Shown: positions 7,021-14,894 of the stretch, piece after piece
Layout of the letters: the number at the start of each line of letters is the position of its first letter
Numbering within the stretch: the first letter of the stretch is position 1
NCBI GenBank assembly: GCA_017889745.1
Contig: JAGGAG010000041.1
Span: 1-16,898 of the forward strand
DNA: 16,898 nucleotides
Source of the DNA: Gemmatimonadota bacterium
GTDB lineage: Bacteria; Gemmatimonadota; Gemmatimonadetes; Gemmatimonadales; GWC2-71-9
Reading direction: 5' to 3'
The notes under the pieces: generated by a model
What the model saw: the letters and a program-made list of their open reading frames with translations, nothing else
What the model was told of the DNA's origin: nothing
Databases searched by the model: none
Position numbers and translations under genes: made by a program

Positions 7021-7997
7021 CTTCACCAAGTCTCCAGTTCCGTCCCGCGGGCCACCCGCCTGCGCCACCACTCACCCTCGATGACGTGCGGAGGTTCACC
7101 CTCCGCCATCGGCGACTACTGCTCTACTGTACAGCGGGCGCGGCAACGCTCGCGCTGAGCTGGGCGTTGCTGCGGCCCCGCACCTATGTCTCGAGCGCCA
7201 GCTTCACGCCTCAGGCACGCCGCCTGCAAGGCGGGCTCTCGGGCCTCGCGGCGCAGCTGGGTGCCAACCTCCCGCTGGGGGACGCGAACCAGTCACCGGC
7301 GTTCTATGCCGACCTGGTCACGTCGCGACTGGTGCTGGGGAGCATGGTGGACGCACCTCTCGATTCCGCATCCCAGGCGCGCACGCTGGTGGAGGTATAC
7401 GACATCGGGCGTGGCACACCGGCGGCCAGGCGCGAGCGGGCCATCGAAAGACTCGCCAGGGACGTGCAGGTGGGCGTGTCGACCCGGACCGGCGTGGTGC
7501 GCGTGAGCGTGGCCGCACGGAGTGCCGGGCTCGCGTTCGAGCTCAATGAGCTCCTGTTGAAATTCCTGAATCGCTACAACCTCGAGTATCGGCAGTCGCA
7601 GGCGACGGCGGAGCGTGACTTCACCGAGCGCCGCCTGGCCGAGGCGCGGGCGGACCTGCGCGAATCGGAAGAGCGGCTTCAGTCCTTCCTGCTCGGCAAT
7701 CGCGAAGCACGCACGCCGGTGCTCGTGATTCAGGAGCAGCGCCTGCGCCGCGCCGTCTCCGAGCGCCAAGCGGCCGTCGCGGCCCTGGTACAGGCCTATG
7801 AGCAGGCCCGTATCGACGCCGTGCGTGACACTCCGGTAATCAGCCTGATCGAGGCGCCCAACCTTCCGGCGCGGCCGGCGCGACGCTGGGCCCTGGCCAG
7901 CTTGCTGGTCGGCGCCATGCTCGGCCTGCTCGCCGGGATCCTCGCGGGGGCGGTACTCGACCGTCTTGTCGTGCCGCCGCCCGCAGGCACCGGATGA
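7017..7997 (+). CDS. Polysaccharide co-polymerase, Wzz-like chain-length determinant
   Basis: Predicted inner-membrane, largely periplasmic protein of 326 residues that sets polymer length together with Wzy. Seen: short cytoplasmic N-terminus; TM1 at about 33-52; a periplasmic domain with a long charged helical stretch (about 190-265, probable coiled coil, rich in Glu/Arg/Ala); then a proline-rich lead-in, EAPNLPARPARR (279-290), into TM2 at about 291-315. That Pro-rich element before TM2 is typical of the Wzz family. The protein ends about 10 residues after TM2: there is no Walker-type tyrosine-kinase domain, and none is encoded elsewhere in the window. ATG 7017 and the stop both overlap their neighbours by four bases. 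This matches PCP-1/PCP-2 proteins lacking a fused BY-kinase. Confidence 0.8.
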   Translation: MTSPSLQFRPAGHPPAPPLTLDDVRRFTLRHRRLLLYCTAGAATLALSWALLRPRTYVSSASFTPQARRLQGGLSGLAAQLGANLPLGDANQSPAFYADLVTSRLVLGSMVDAPLDSASQARTLVEVYDIGRGTPAARRERAIERLARDVQVGVSTRTGVVRVSVAARSAGLAFELNELLLKFLNRYNLEYRQSQATAERDFTERRLAEARADLRESEERLQSFLLGNREARTPVLVIQEQRLRRAVSERQAAVAALVQAYEQARIDAVRDTPVISLIEAPNLPARPARRWALASLLVGAMLGLLAGILAGAVLDRLVVPPPAGTG

Positions 7998-9172
7998 GCG
8001 AGCGCCGTCCCGTCCGAGCCGGCTTTCCGCTCATCGGTGGCCGCGACTGGCCCGGCGGTGCGCACTACCTCTCCAACCTGCTCGGCTCGCTGCAGCAACA
8101 TGGCAGCGGTGCCGTGGAGCCAGTGCTGCTGGTCGGTCCCGATGCGGCTGAGGAGCAGGTGGCTGCGCTGGCCCCGCTGGTGGGGGGGCGCGTCGAGCGC
8201 CTGAGCGGCCTGGAGGAATCGCGCCGCGCCCGGCGGTCGGCGTCCGGTCTTCTGCTTGGCATCGATAGCGCGGCAGCGCGCGCATGCCGGGTTGCCCGGA
8301 TCGATGTCGCCTTCGAGGTGGCACAGTTCCTCGGCTGGCGGTTTCCCATTCCCGTGGTCTCCTGGCTTCCCGACTTCCAGCATCGGCACCTGCCGCAGAT
8401 GTTCCCGCGCTTCCGCTGGTGGCGGCGCGAACTCGGATTCCGGATGCAGGTACGGTGCGCCGCGCGGGTGCTCGTGAGCAGCGAGTCGGCTGCCGCGGAC
8501 GTCCGGCGTTTCTACCCGACGGCGGCGGCACGCACCCGAGTGGCACGATTCGCCGTGCTGCCACCGCCGCCCGACCCTTCGGACGTGCGCCCGCGGCTTC
8601 ACCTGCCCGAACGCTTCCTGGCGCTCCCCAACCAGTTCTGGCGTCACAAGAACCATCGCGCCGTCGTCGAGGCGCTCGCCCTCCTGCGCCTCCGGGGAGT
8701 CCACCCGGTCGTGGCTGTGACCGGCAGCCCGCGGGATGCGCGCTTTCCCGGTCTCCACGAGGAGCTCATCGCGCTGGTGGAGCAGTACGGCCTGGCGCAG
8801 CAGTTCCTCTCGCTGGGCGTGGTTTCGCACGCGGACGTGATGGCGATCATCCGCGCCTCGATTGGTCTCCTCAATCCATCGCTGTTCGAGGGCTGGAGCA
8901 CCACCGTCGAGGAGGCCAAGGCCCTCGGCGTTCCGCTCCTGCTGTCCGACCTTCCGGTACATCGCGAACAGGCGACCGGCACCGCGAGGTTCTTCCAGCC
9001 CGAGTCAGTCGCGGACCTGGCAGACGTGCTCGAGGAAGTGTGGATGGCGTGGCCGGCAGGTCCCAGGCCCGGTGCCGAGGCCCGGGCAATGCTCGATGCG
9101 CGGTCACGACGCGAGGCATTCGGGAGGGCAGTGGAGGCGGTGTTGTACGAGGCTGCCGGAGACCTGCGGTGA
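7994..9172 (+). CDS. Glycosyltransferase, GT4 family (second in the cluster)
   Basis: Predicted 392-residue GT-B retaining glycosyltransferase adding a sugar to the undecaprenyl-linked unit at the cytoplasmic face. Seen: glycine-rich acceptor-domain start GGAHYLSNLL at 21-30; WLPDFQHRHLP at 124-134, typical of GT4 enzymes in O-antigen clusters; LPNQFWRHKNH at 211-221 opening the donor domain; SLFEGWSTTVEEAKALGVP at 296-314 with the E-x7-E-like motif (E299 and E306/E307); and LLSDLPVHREQ at 316-326. The FEGW-type motif is common in mannosyl-/rhamnosyltransferase-like GT4s, but specificity cannot be read. ATG 7994 overlaps the preceding stop by four bases, and its own stop overlaps the GTG of the flippase. 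Complete, no oddities. Confidence 0.85.
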   Translation: MSERRPVRAGFPLIGGRDWPGGAHYLSNLLGSLQQHGSGAVEPVLLVGPDAAEEQVAALAPLVGGRVERLSGLEESRRARRSASGLLLGIDSAAARACRVARIDVAFEVAQFLGWRFPIPVVSWLPDFQHRHLPQMFPRFRWWRRELGFRMQVRCAARVLVSSESAAADVRRFYPTAAARTRVARFAVLPPPPDPSDVRPRLHLPERFLALPNQFWRHKNHRAVVEALALLRLRGVHPVVAVTGSPRDARFPGLHEELIALVEQYGLAQQFLSLGVVSHADVMAIIRASIGLLNPSLFEGWSTTVEEAKALGVPLLLSDLPVHREQATGTARFFQPESVADLADVLEEVWMAWPAGPRPGAEARAMLDARSRREAFGRAVEAVLYEAAGDLR

Positions 9173-10503
9173 CCGCGCGAGCCCGCCCCGCCTCGCGGTC
9201 CGCCGTCCTTCGCGCGCGTGGTGTCGCCCTCGTCCGGACGGCTCGAGGGAGCGCCTTCGTCCGGCATGTGACCCTGTTGATGACCGGCACAGCCGTGGCC
9301 CACCTGGTCACCGTGCTCGCGACGCCGCTCCTGACTCGCCTGTACACCCCGTCAGACTACGGCATCAATGCCGCATATCTCGCCGCCGTCTCCGTGCTGG
9401 GACCGATGGCCGCGCTCCGCTACGACTTCGCCATCGTCGCGGCAAGGGACAAACGGGACGCCGTGCTGCTGCGCGGCCTGGCGATGCATCTCGTGGCCCT
9501 GGCGGCGGTCCTCACTTTCGGGCTCATCGCCGGCCTGCACTGGATCGGCGGCGGCAACCTGTTGCGCCACCTCGGCGCGCTGGCATGGTTGCTCCCGCTG
9601 TCGGTCCTTGCCGCGGGCGCTGTGGTGGTGCTGGGCAGCGTGCTCAATCGCCGCCAGGACTATCCCGGCATGGTGCGGGGAAAGCTGGTGGCGGCGTGGA
9701 CCAGTGCCCTCGTGCCGATTGTCTGGTTCGCTGCCGTGCACCGCTCGACGCCCGAAGCGCTGATCGTCGGTGGTCTCGCGGGCACGACGGCCGCCGCGCT
9801 ACTGCTTACGCTCCGGCTCGGCCCCGAACGGCTGCTGCCCCGTGTGCGCTGGGCCCGCTATCGCGTCACGGCCCGGCGCTACGCCCGATTCGTCCGGTTC
9901 AACCTGGTCATCACCGGCATTGACCAGCTTTCGGCGGGAATTCCGCTCTGGGTCCTCAACGACCATGGCTCCACGGCCATTGGCGCCCAGTTCGCTCTCG
10001 CGAACAACATGCTGCGCCTGCCGGGTGTGCTTGTCGGCCAGGCGGTGGGGCAGGTGATGTACGAACACGCGGCGCGCCTCCGTGCGTCTCCCGAGGAGGT
10101 CGCGGCACTGGTGCGACGCAATGTCCTCGTGCTCTCGCTGCTCGCGCTCATTCCGCTCGCGGTCGTCATGGCCGCGGGACCTGACCTCTTTGCGCTGGTC
10201 TTCGGAGCGGAGTGGCGTATCGCCGGCGAGTACGGCCGGCTGCTGATGCCGGCGGTGGCGGTCTGGTTCGTCGCCTCGCCCCTGACTCTGGTGCCGACTG
10301 CCACCGGCCACCAGGACGTGCTGCTCCGCTTCATCTCCCTCAACGCCGTCCTGCGGCTTGGGGGGCTGGCGATCGGCCTGCGGCAGGACTCGCCGGGCTT
10401 GGCGGTCCTCCTCCTTGGAGCAGGCGAGGCGGCATCCGGGATCGCGTTCCTCATCTGGCTCTGGCGCGCCTCGGCGCGCGACGGCCTGGCCGCCACGCCG
10501 TGA
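9169..10503 (+). CDS. wzx: Lipid-linked oligosaccharide flippase (Wzx, MOP superfamily)
   Basis: Integral inner-membrane protein of 444 residues with about a dozen hydrophobic segments; it would move the undecaprenyl-diphosphate-linked repeat unit to the periplasmic side. Seen: the family's N-terminal signature LATPLLTRLYTPSDYG at 50-65 after TM1, basic cytoplasmic loops, and a second half starting around residue 240 (ARFVRFNLVITG) that repeats the layout of the first. Length is usual for Wzx. The start is GTG 9169, overlapping the previous stop (GTGA). This gives a basic extension of ~33 residues before TM1; the in-frame GTG at 9268 would remove most of it and is a possible alternative. It is the last gene of the tightly overlapping block; the next start is 43 bases downstream. 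Confidence 0.85.
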   Translation: MTARARPASRSAVLRARGVALVRTARGSAFVRHVTLLMTGTAVAHLVTVLATPLLTRLYTPSDYGINAAYLAAVSVLGPMAALRYDFAIVAARDKRDAVLLRGLAMHLVALAAVLTFGLIAGLHWIGGGNLLRHLGALAWLLPLSVLAAGAVVVLGSVLNRRQDYPGMVRGKLVAAWTSALVPIVWFAAVHRSTPEALIVGGLAGTTAAALLLTLRLGPERLLPRVRWARYRVTARRYARFVRFNLVITGIDQLSAGIPLWVLNDHGSTAIGAQFALANNMLRLPGVLVGQAVGQVMYEHAARLRASPEEVAALVRRNVLVLSLLALIPLAVVMAAGPDLFALVFGAEWRIAGEYGRLLMPAVAVWFVASPLTLVPTATGHQDVLLRFISLNAVLRLGGLAIGLRQDSPGLAVLLLGAGEAASGIAFLIWLWRASARDGLAATP

Positions 10504-10546
10504 GCATCGTGGCGCGTCGTCGCCGCCTTCTCCCCCCGGACCGCTA

Positions 10547-12520
10547 ATGTGCGGTATCCTCGGGGCCACGGGAGCGGTTGCCACCGGCGCCTCGCTGGGG
10601 CGGTTGCAGCGGGCGACGGCGCGCCTGCGCCACCGTGGTCCGGATGACGAGGGCTACGCCCTCTTCGACACCAGCACCGGGTTCGCCCGCGGATTCAGCG
10701 GGGCCGACACTGATCGGCGCCTGGCGCTCCCGCCGCTGGCGGGTGCAGGGACGCTGCCGCACGATCTCGCCCTCGGTCACCGTCGGCTGTCCATCCTCGA
10801 CCTCTCGGAGGCGGGGCACCAGCCCATGTCGAGCGCCGATGGCCGCCACTGGATCGTGTTCAACGGTGAGATCTACAACTTCATCGAGTTGCGCCAGGCG
10901 CTCGAGCCGCTGGGCCATCGATTCCACACCGGCAGCGACACCGAGGTGCTGCTCGCCGCGTTCGCCGCGTGGGGCGTCGCGGCGCTCCCGCGGCTCGTGG
11001 GAATGTTCGCGTTCGCGGTGGTCGACCTGGTGACGCGCCGGCTCGTGCTTGCCCGGGATGCCTTCGGCATCAAGCCGCTCTACTATGCGGGGGACGGACA
11101 GGGGCTCGCGTTTGCGTCGGAGATCCCGGCGCTCCTCGAGCTCACCGGGCGCGCGCCGGTCGCGGATTCCGCGGCGCTCTACGCATACCTCCGCTTCGGG
11201 TTCACGGATGCCGCCGACGGGACGCTGCTCGCCGGCATTCGACAACTTCCCGCCGCCCACTGGCTCGAGTACGACCTGGCCCAGCCCAGCCCACCTGCGG
11301 TGCGCCGGTTCTGGGGCCTGGACCTGCGGCACCGGATCGACCTGCCGTTCGACGCCGCGGTGACCGAGCTCCGATCCCTCTTCCGGGAGAGCGTGCGACT
11401 CCATCTGCGGAGCGACGTGCCGGTGGGCTCCTGTCTCTCAGGCGGGCTGGACTCGAGCGCGATCGTGATGACGATGCGCGAGCTGCTCGGACCGGGCGCG
11501 AACCTGATGACCTTCAGCTTCGTCGCCGATGATCCCGCGATCTCCGAGGGACCGTTCGTCGACCTGGTGAGCCAGGCCGCGCAGACCCGGAGCGCCACGG
11601 TGACCCCGAGCGCCGACGATATGGTGCGCGACCTGGAGCAGTTGATTGCCTGCCAGGGAGAACCCTTCGGCAGCACCAGCATGTACGCGCAGTTTCGGGT
11701 GTTTCAGCTGGCACGCGACGCCGGCGTCACCGTCATGCTGGATGGCCAGGGGAGCGACGAGATTTTCGGGGGCTATCCGACCGCAGTCTCCGCCCAGCTG
11801 GCCGGCTGGCTGATTGCGGGGCGCTGGAGTGACGCACTTCGCCTGCTCCGCAGTGCACCGATGCTCGCGGCGGGTGCGCGACGCCGGGTGGCCCTGTCGG
11901 CACTTGGGCGGCTGCTGCCGCCGCGCCTCGCCATCAGGGCCATGCAGGTGGTCGGCGAGGATCTCTTTCCGCCCTGGCTCCGGCGCGAATGGTTCGAGGC
12001 GCGCGGCGTGCGCGCGGCACCGCGGCGCCAGGGGCGGGGTCGTGACAGCTTGCGGGAGGAGCTGGCGGCGTGCGTGGAGGAACTGACACTGCCGCAGCTG
12101 CTCCGCTACGAGGACAGGAACTCGATGGCCTTCTCGATCGAGAGCCGAGTGCCCTTCTGCGTCCCTTCGCTGGCCGAGTTCGCGCTGGCGCTCCCGCCGG
12201 ACTACCTGGTGCGTCCGGACGGGATGCAGAAGGCCGTGCTGCGGTGTGCCATGCAGGGCGTGGTGCCCCAGCCGGTGCTCGACCGGCCGAAAGTGGGCTT
12301 CGCCACTCCGGAGCAGCGCTGGCTGCGGAGCGTGGCGCCCTGGCTGGAGGCGACCGTCCGGAGCGACGACGCGCGATCGCTGCCCTTTCTTGAGCAGAGC
12401 GGAACGCTGCGGCTCCTGAGCGCGCAGTTGGAGGCGCGCCACTATCTTTCGCCCGCGTTGTGGCGGGTCGTCAATCTGGTGCACTGGATGCGGCAGGTCG
12501 GCGTGTACGCACCGGTGTAG
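10547..12520 (+). CDS. asnB: Glutamine-dependent asparagine synthetase family amidotransferase (AsnB type)
   Basis: 657-residue protein with two domains. The N-terminal class II glutaminase domain has Cys2 (MCGILG), GHRRLSILDL at 77-86, FNGEIYN at 105-111 and GSDTEVLL at 129-136. The C-terminal ATP-pyrophosphatase domain has SGGLDSS at 298-304, LDGQGSDEIFGGY at 398-410, the IESRVPF segment at 531-537 and RPKVGF at 580-585. Catalytic residues of both sites appear present. The usual FLD after RVP is F-C-V here, so an aspartate common in the family is missing. In polysaccharide clusters such proteins are thought to amidate a uronic acid or similar sugar rather than make free asparagine; that is inference, and ordinary asparagine synthesis remains possible. 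The start ATG 10547 is fixed by the need for Cys at position 2. No strong Shine-Dalgarno is visible. Confidence 0.88.
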   Translation: MCGILGATGAVATGASLGRLQRATARLRHRGPDDEGYALFDTSTGFARGFSGADTDRRLALPPLAGAGTLPHDLALGHRRLSILDLSEAGHQPMSSADGRHWIVFNGEIYNFIELRQALEPLGHRFHTGSDTEVLLAAFAAWGVAALPRLVGMFAFAVVDLVTRRLVLARDAFGIKPLYYAGDGQGLAFASEIPALLELTGRAPVADSAALYAYLRFGFTDAADGTLLAGIRQLPAAHWLEYDLAQPSPPAVRRFWGLDLRHRIDLPFDAAVTELRSLFRESVRLHLRSDVPVGSCLSGGLDSSAIVMTMRELLGPGANLMTFSFVADDPAISEGPFVDLVSQAAQTRSATVTPSADDMVRDLEQLIACQGEPFGSTSMYAQFRVFQLARDAGVTVMLDGQGSDEIFGGYPTAVSAQLAGWLIAGRWSDALRLLRSAPMLAAGARRRVALSALGRLLPPRLAIRAMQVVGEDLFPPWLRREWFEARGVRAAPRRQGRGRDSLREELAACVEELTLPQLLRYEDRNSMAFSIESRVPFCVPSLAEFALALPPDYLVRPDGMQKAVLRCAMQGVVPQPVLDRPKVGFATPEQRWLRSVAPWLEATVRSDDARSLPFLEQSGTLRLLSAQLEARHYLSPALWRVVNLVHWMRQVGVYAPV

Positions 12521-12522
12521 AT

Positions 12523-12528
12523 GGAGGA
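12523..12528 (+). promoter_or_regulatory. Strong Shine-Dalgarno after asnB
   Basis: GGAGGA starts two bases after the asnB stop codon and ends four bases before an in-frame GTG at 12533. It is one of the clearest ribosome-binding sites in the window, yet the only reading frame it serves is a 42-codon ORF; the glycosyltransferase start is 130 bases farther on. Confidence 0.5.
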
Positions 12529-12532
12529 ACTC

Positions 12533-12661
12533 GTGGAGGCTGTCATCCTGGCGGGACCGTGCACCACTTGGCTGGGCCACTTCGGCACCCTGGTGCCGCA
12601 GTACTTCACCTGGAAGGACGTCGACGTGCGCGGCGCGTTCGGCGTGGAGCTGGTGCCCTGA
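12533..12661 (+). CDS. Small ORF of 42 codons, unknown function (possible gene relic)
   Basis: Not recognised. The frame opens at ATG 12521, directly after the asnB stop, but GTG 12533 is preferred because GGAGGA lies just upstream. Third codon positions are G or C in nearly all codons (four exceptions over the whole frame), like the neighbouring real genes. The peptide begins M-E-A-V-I-L-A-G and ends in ...FGVELVP, with no signal peptide or membrane helix. The opening matches the first strand of sugar-1-phosphate nucleotidyltransferases (xAVILAGGxGTRL), but the nucleotide-binding GGxGTR is absent (P-C-T-T-W follows), so it would not be active as one. It ends at the TGA next to the start of the downstream glycosyltransferase. 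It may be a real microprotein, a coupling leader, or the 5' remnant of a lost nucleotidyltransferase gene. Confidence 0.4.
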   Translation: MEAVILAGPCTTWLGHFGTLVPQYFTWKDVDVRGAFGVELVP

Positions 12662-12666
12662 CCGAG

Positions 12667-13911
12667 GTGAGCGGGGCGGTGCGTGTGCATCGCCTCTGGG
12701 TGGCATCGGAGCTTTATTATCCGGAGACACCGTCGACCGGATACTTCCTCACGGGCATTGCCGAGGGGCTGGCGGAGCAGTTCCCGGTGAGCGTGCTCTG
12801 CAGCCAGCCGACCTACTCGGCCCGCGGCACCGTTGCCCCGCGGCGGGAGCGGCGTGGCGAGGTCTCCATCCAGCGTTGCGCCGGCACCCGCTTCGACAAG
12901 GATCACCTGCCCCTCCGGTTGGTGAACGCAGTGACCATCACGGCGGCGATCTGCTGGGCGGCGTTTGTCCGCTTGCGTCGCGGTGACCTCGTGCTGGTGG
13001 TGACGAACCCCCCGACTCTGCCGTTCGGCATCGCGCTGGCCTGCCGCCTGCGCGGCGCGCGTTTCCTGCTGCTCATCCACGACGTCTATCCCGAGCTGGC
13101 CGTTGCGTCCGGAATGGCGCGCCCCGAGTCGGCGCTGGTCCGCGCTGTGGCATGGGCAACCCGGCGCCTGTACCGCGCGGCCGGACGCAACATCGTGCTT
13201 GGACGTGACATGCAGGCCCTTGTTCGGCGGAAGCTCGGCGATGCGCCGGACACGACCGTCATCATCCCGAATTGGGGTGACGTCGTCGGCATCGAACCCC
13301 GGCCCGCCTCAAGCAGCCTCCTGCGTGCGCGGGTGGCGGCTGCCGGCGACTTCGTGGTGCAGTTCATGGGGAACATGGGCCGCTCTCACGGCGTGGAGAC
13401 GGTGGTCGAGGCTGCGGCCCGGGCTGCGATCGACAGTAACCTGCGCTTCCTGTTCGTGGGCTGGGGTGGGCGACGACGCTGGCTGGAGCAGACGGTCGCG
13501 GCGCGCGGCTTGAAGCAAGTGGCCGTGCTGCCGCCTTGCTCCATGGCCGAATTGCCCGACTATCTCGCGGCCGCCGATATCGCGATAATCCCGTTCCTGC
13601 CGGGCATGACCGGCATTTCCGTGCCGAGCCGCATGTACAACGTCATGGCGGCGGGGCGGCCGATCCTCGCGGTCGCCGAACCCGACTCGGAACTGGCCCG
13701 GGTGATCGTGGAGGAGCGCATCGGCTGGGTCGTGCCGCCCTCGAGCCCGGAGGCCTTGCTCCTGGCGATCGATGAGGCGCGGAGTGACCCGGAGCAGCTG
13801 CGGCAGATGGGCGCGCGCGCGCGGGCGGCGGCGGAGCGCTCCTACTCGCTGGAGCGCGTCAAGGTGGCGTATCAGGAACTGGTACGCGAGATGTGGAGTG
13901 CAGCCGGATGA
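12667..13911 (+). CDS. Glycosyltransferase, GT4 family (WbuB-like, third in the cluster)
   Basis: Predicted 414-residue GT-B enzyme. It resembles the WbuB group, which adds an N-acetyl-fucosamine-type sugar early in O-antigen assembly. Seen: N-terminal strand RVHRLWVASELYYPE (6-20) followed by TGYFLTGIAEGLA; TNPPTLPFG at 113-121 and LIHDVYPELAVASG at 136-149 (acceptor domain, typical of this group); PNWGD at 201-205; FMGNMGRSHGVE at 233-244; FVGWGGRR at 263-270; and SVPSRMYNVMAAGRPILAV at 318-336 in place of the classic E-x7-E, again typical of WbuB-like proteins. The start is uncertain: GTG 12667, 12679 or 12685 are in frame, all with weak ribosome-binding sites. It lies next to WbpV-, WbpL- and WbpM-like genes, matching the sugar these would make. 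The stop overlaps the next ATG (13908). Confidence 0.85.
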   Translation: MSGAVRVHRLWVASELYYPETPSTGYFLTGIAEGLAEQFPVSVLCSQPTYSARGTVAPRRERRGEVSIQRCAGTRFDKDHLPLRLVNAVTITAAICWAAFVRLRRGDLVLVVTNPPTLPFGIALACRLRGARFLLLIHDVYPELAVASGMARPESALVRAVAWATRRLYRAAGRNIVLGRDMQALVRRKLGDAPDTTVIIPNWGDVVGIEPRPASSSLLRARVAAAGDFVVQFMGNMGRSHGVETVVEAAARAAIDSNLRFLFVGWGGRRRWLEQTVAARGLKQVAVLPPCSMAELPDYLAAADIAIIPFLPGMTGISVPSRMYNVMAAGRPILAVAEPDSELARVIVEERIGWVVPPSSPEALLLAIDEARSDPEQLRQMGARARAAAERSYSLERVKVAYQELVREMWSAAG

Positions 13912-14894
13912 GCCGGGTCGTGGCGGTCACTGGCGCGAACGGATTCGTCGGCCGGCACGTCGTCGCGAAGCTGCTGGAGGAGGGGTGGCTCGTGCGCGCG
14001 ATTACGAGATCACCCGCGTCACTGCCACATGGAGTTGAGCCACGTGTGGTCGGATGCCTCGGAAGTGAGGAGACGTTGCGCGCACTCGAAGGCTGTGCGG
14101 CCCTCGTCCACGCGGCGGGCCTTGCGCATCGCGACGCTCGAGGCTCCCTGGGGCGCGACGCGTTCCGCGACGTGAACGTCACGGCGACGTCGGCGCTGCT
14201 CGATGCCGCGCTTGCGGCGAGGGTGGGTGTAGTCGTCCTGGTGAGCTCGGTGGCGGCGGTAGCAAGTGCCTCCCAGGTAAGGCTGGCGCCGGACACGCCC
14301 CCTCGCCCCGACACCCCGTACGGACAAAGCAAGCTCGAGGCGGAAGAGGTCGTGAGCGCGAAGTGCCGCGCGGCCGGGGTCCCGGCGGTCATCCTTCGGC
14401 CCCCGATGATCTACGGACCCGGCATGCCCGGGAACCCGGCCCGTATCTTCAGGCTCGTCTGGCGTGGCGTCCCGCTTCCGCTGGGCGCGCTCACGCAGCC
14501 GCGAAGTGCGGTCGGCATCCAGAACTTCGTGGCGGCGGTTGCCATTGTGCTGGATCAGCCGACGGCAGCGGTCGGAGCGCACTTCGTCGCTGACCGCGAG
14601 GAGGTCTCGACGGCCGAGTTCGCCCGTCGCTGCGGCGCGGCACTTGGTCGTCCTGCCAGGTTGATTGCCGTGTCGCCGGGCGCGCTGCGGGGTCTGGCGC
14701 GCGTAATGGCACCCGCACTTCGCCTGCTGGGCCGGGATGGGGTACCGGAAGCGATCGCGCGCGTGACCGGGGTCCTCACCGTGGACACCGGCTCGCTAAC
14801 GTCAGCGACCGGTTTCACGCCACCGCTGTCACTTGATGCCGGGCTGGCCCTCGCTGCGGCCGACTTCCGGGCCAGGCACGGATCCGGGCGATGA
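13908..14894 (+). CDS. WbpV-like NAD-dependent epimerase/reductase (extended SDR)
   Basis: Predicted cytosolic 328-residue nucleotide-sugar SDR. Close context and sequence features fit WbpV/WreQ-type 4-reductases, which reduce the UDP-4-keto-6-deoxy-HexNAc made by WbpM to UDP-N-acetyl-quinovosamine or -fucosamine. Seen: TGANGFVG at 8-15; HAAGLAHRDARG at 68-79; VSSVAAV at 112-118; active-site YGQSK (YxxxK) at 138-142; RPPMIYGPGMPGN at 164-176; and IFRLVWRGVPLPLG at 180-193 followed by SAVGIQNFV, a stretch characteristic of this subgroup. ATG 13908 overlaps the glycosyltransferase stop, and its stop overlaps the wbpL-like start, so the three are translationally coupled. 4-Epimerase activity is the main alternative. 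Confidence 0.8.
   Translation: MSRVVAVTGANGFVGRHVVAKLLEEGWLVRAITRSPASLPHGVEPRVVGCLGSEETLRALEGCAALVHAAGLAHRDARGSLGRDAFRDVNVTATSALLDAALAARVGVVVLVSSVAAVASASQVRLAPDTPPRPDTPYGQSKLEAEEVVSAKCRAAGVPAVILRPPMIYGPGMPGNPARIFRLVWRGVPLPLGALTQPRSAVGIQNFVAAVAIVLDQPTAAVGAHFVADREEVSTAEFARRCGAALGRPARLIAVSPGALRGLARVMAPALRLLGRDGVPEAIARVTGVLTVDTGSLTSATGFTPPLSLDAGLALAAADFRARHGSGR

Noticed and set aside
10547..12661. Lasso-peptide-like system (AsnB homologue next to a small peptide ORF)
   Set aside because: No leader-peptidase (B) or RiPP recognition protein nearby, the AsnB has a full glutaminase domain, and the setting is a polysaccharide cluster.
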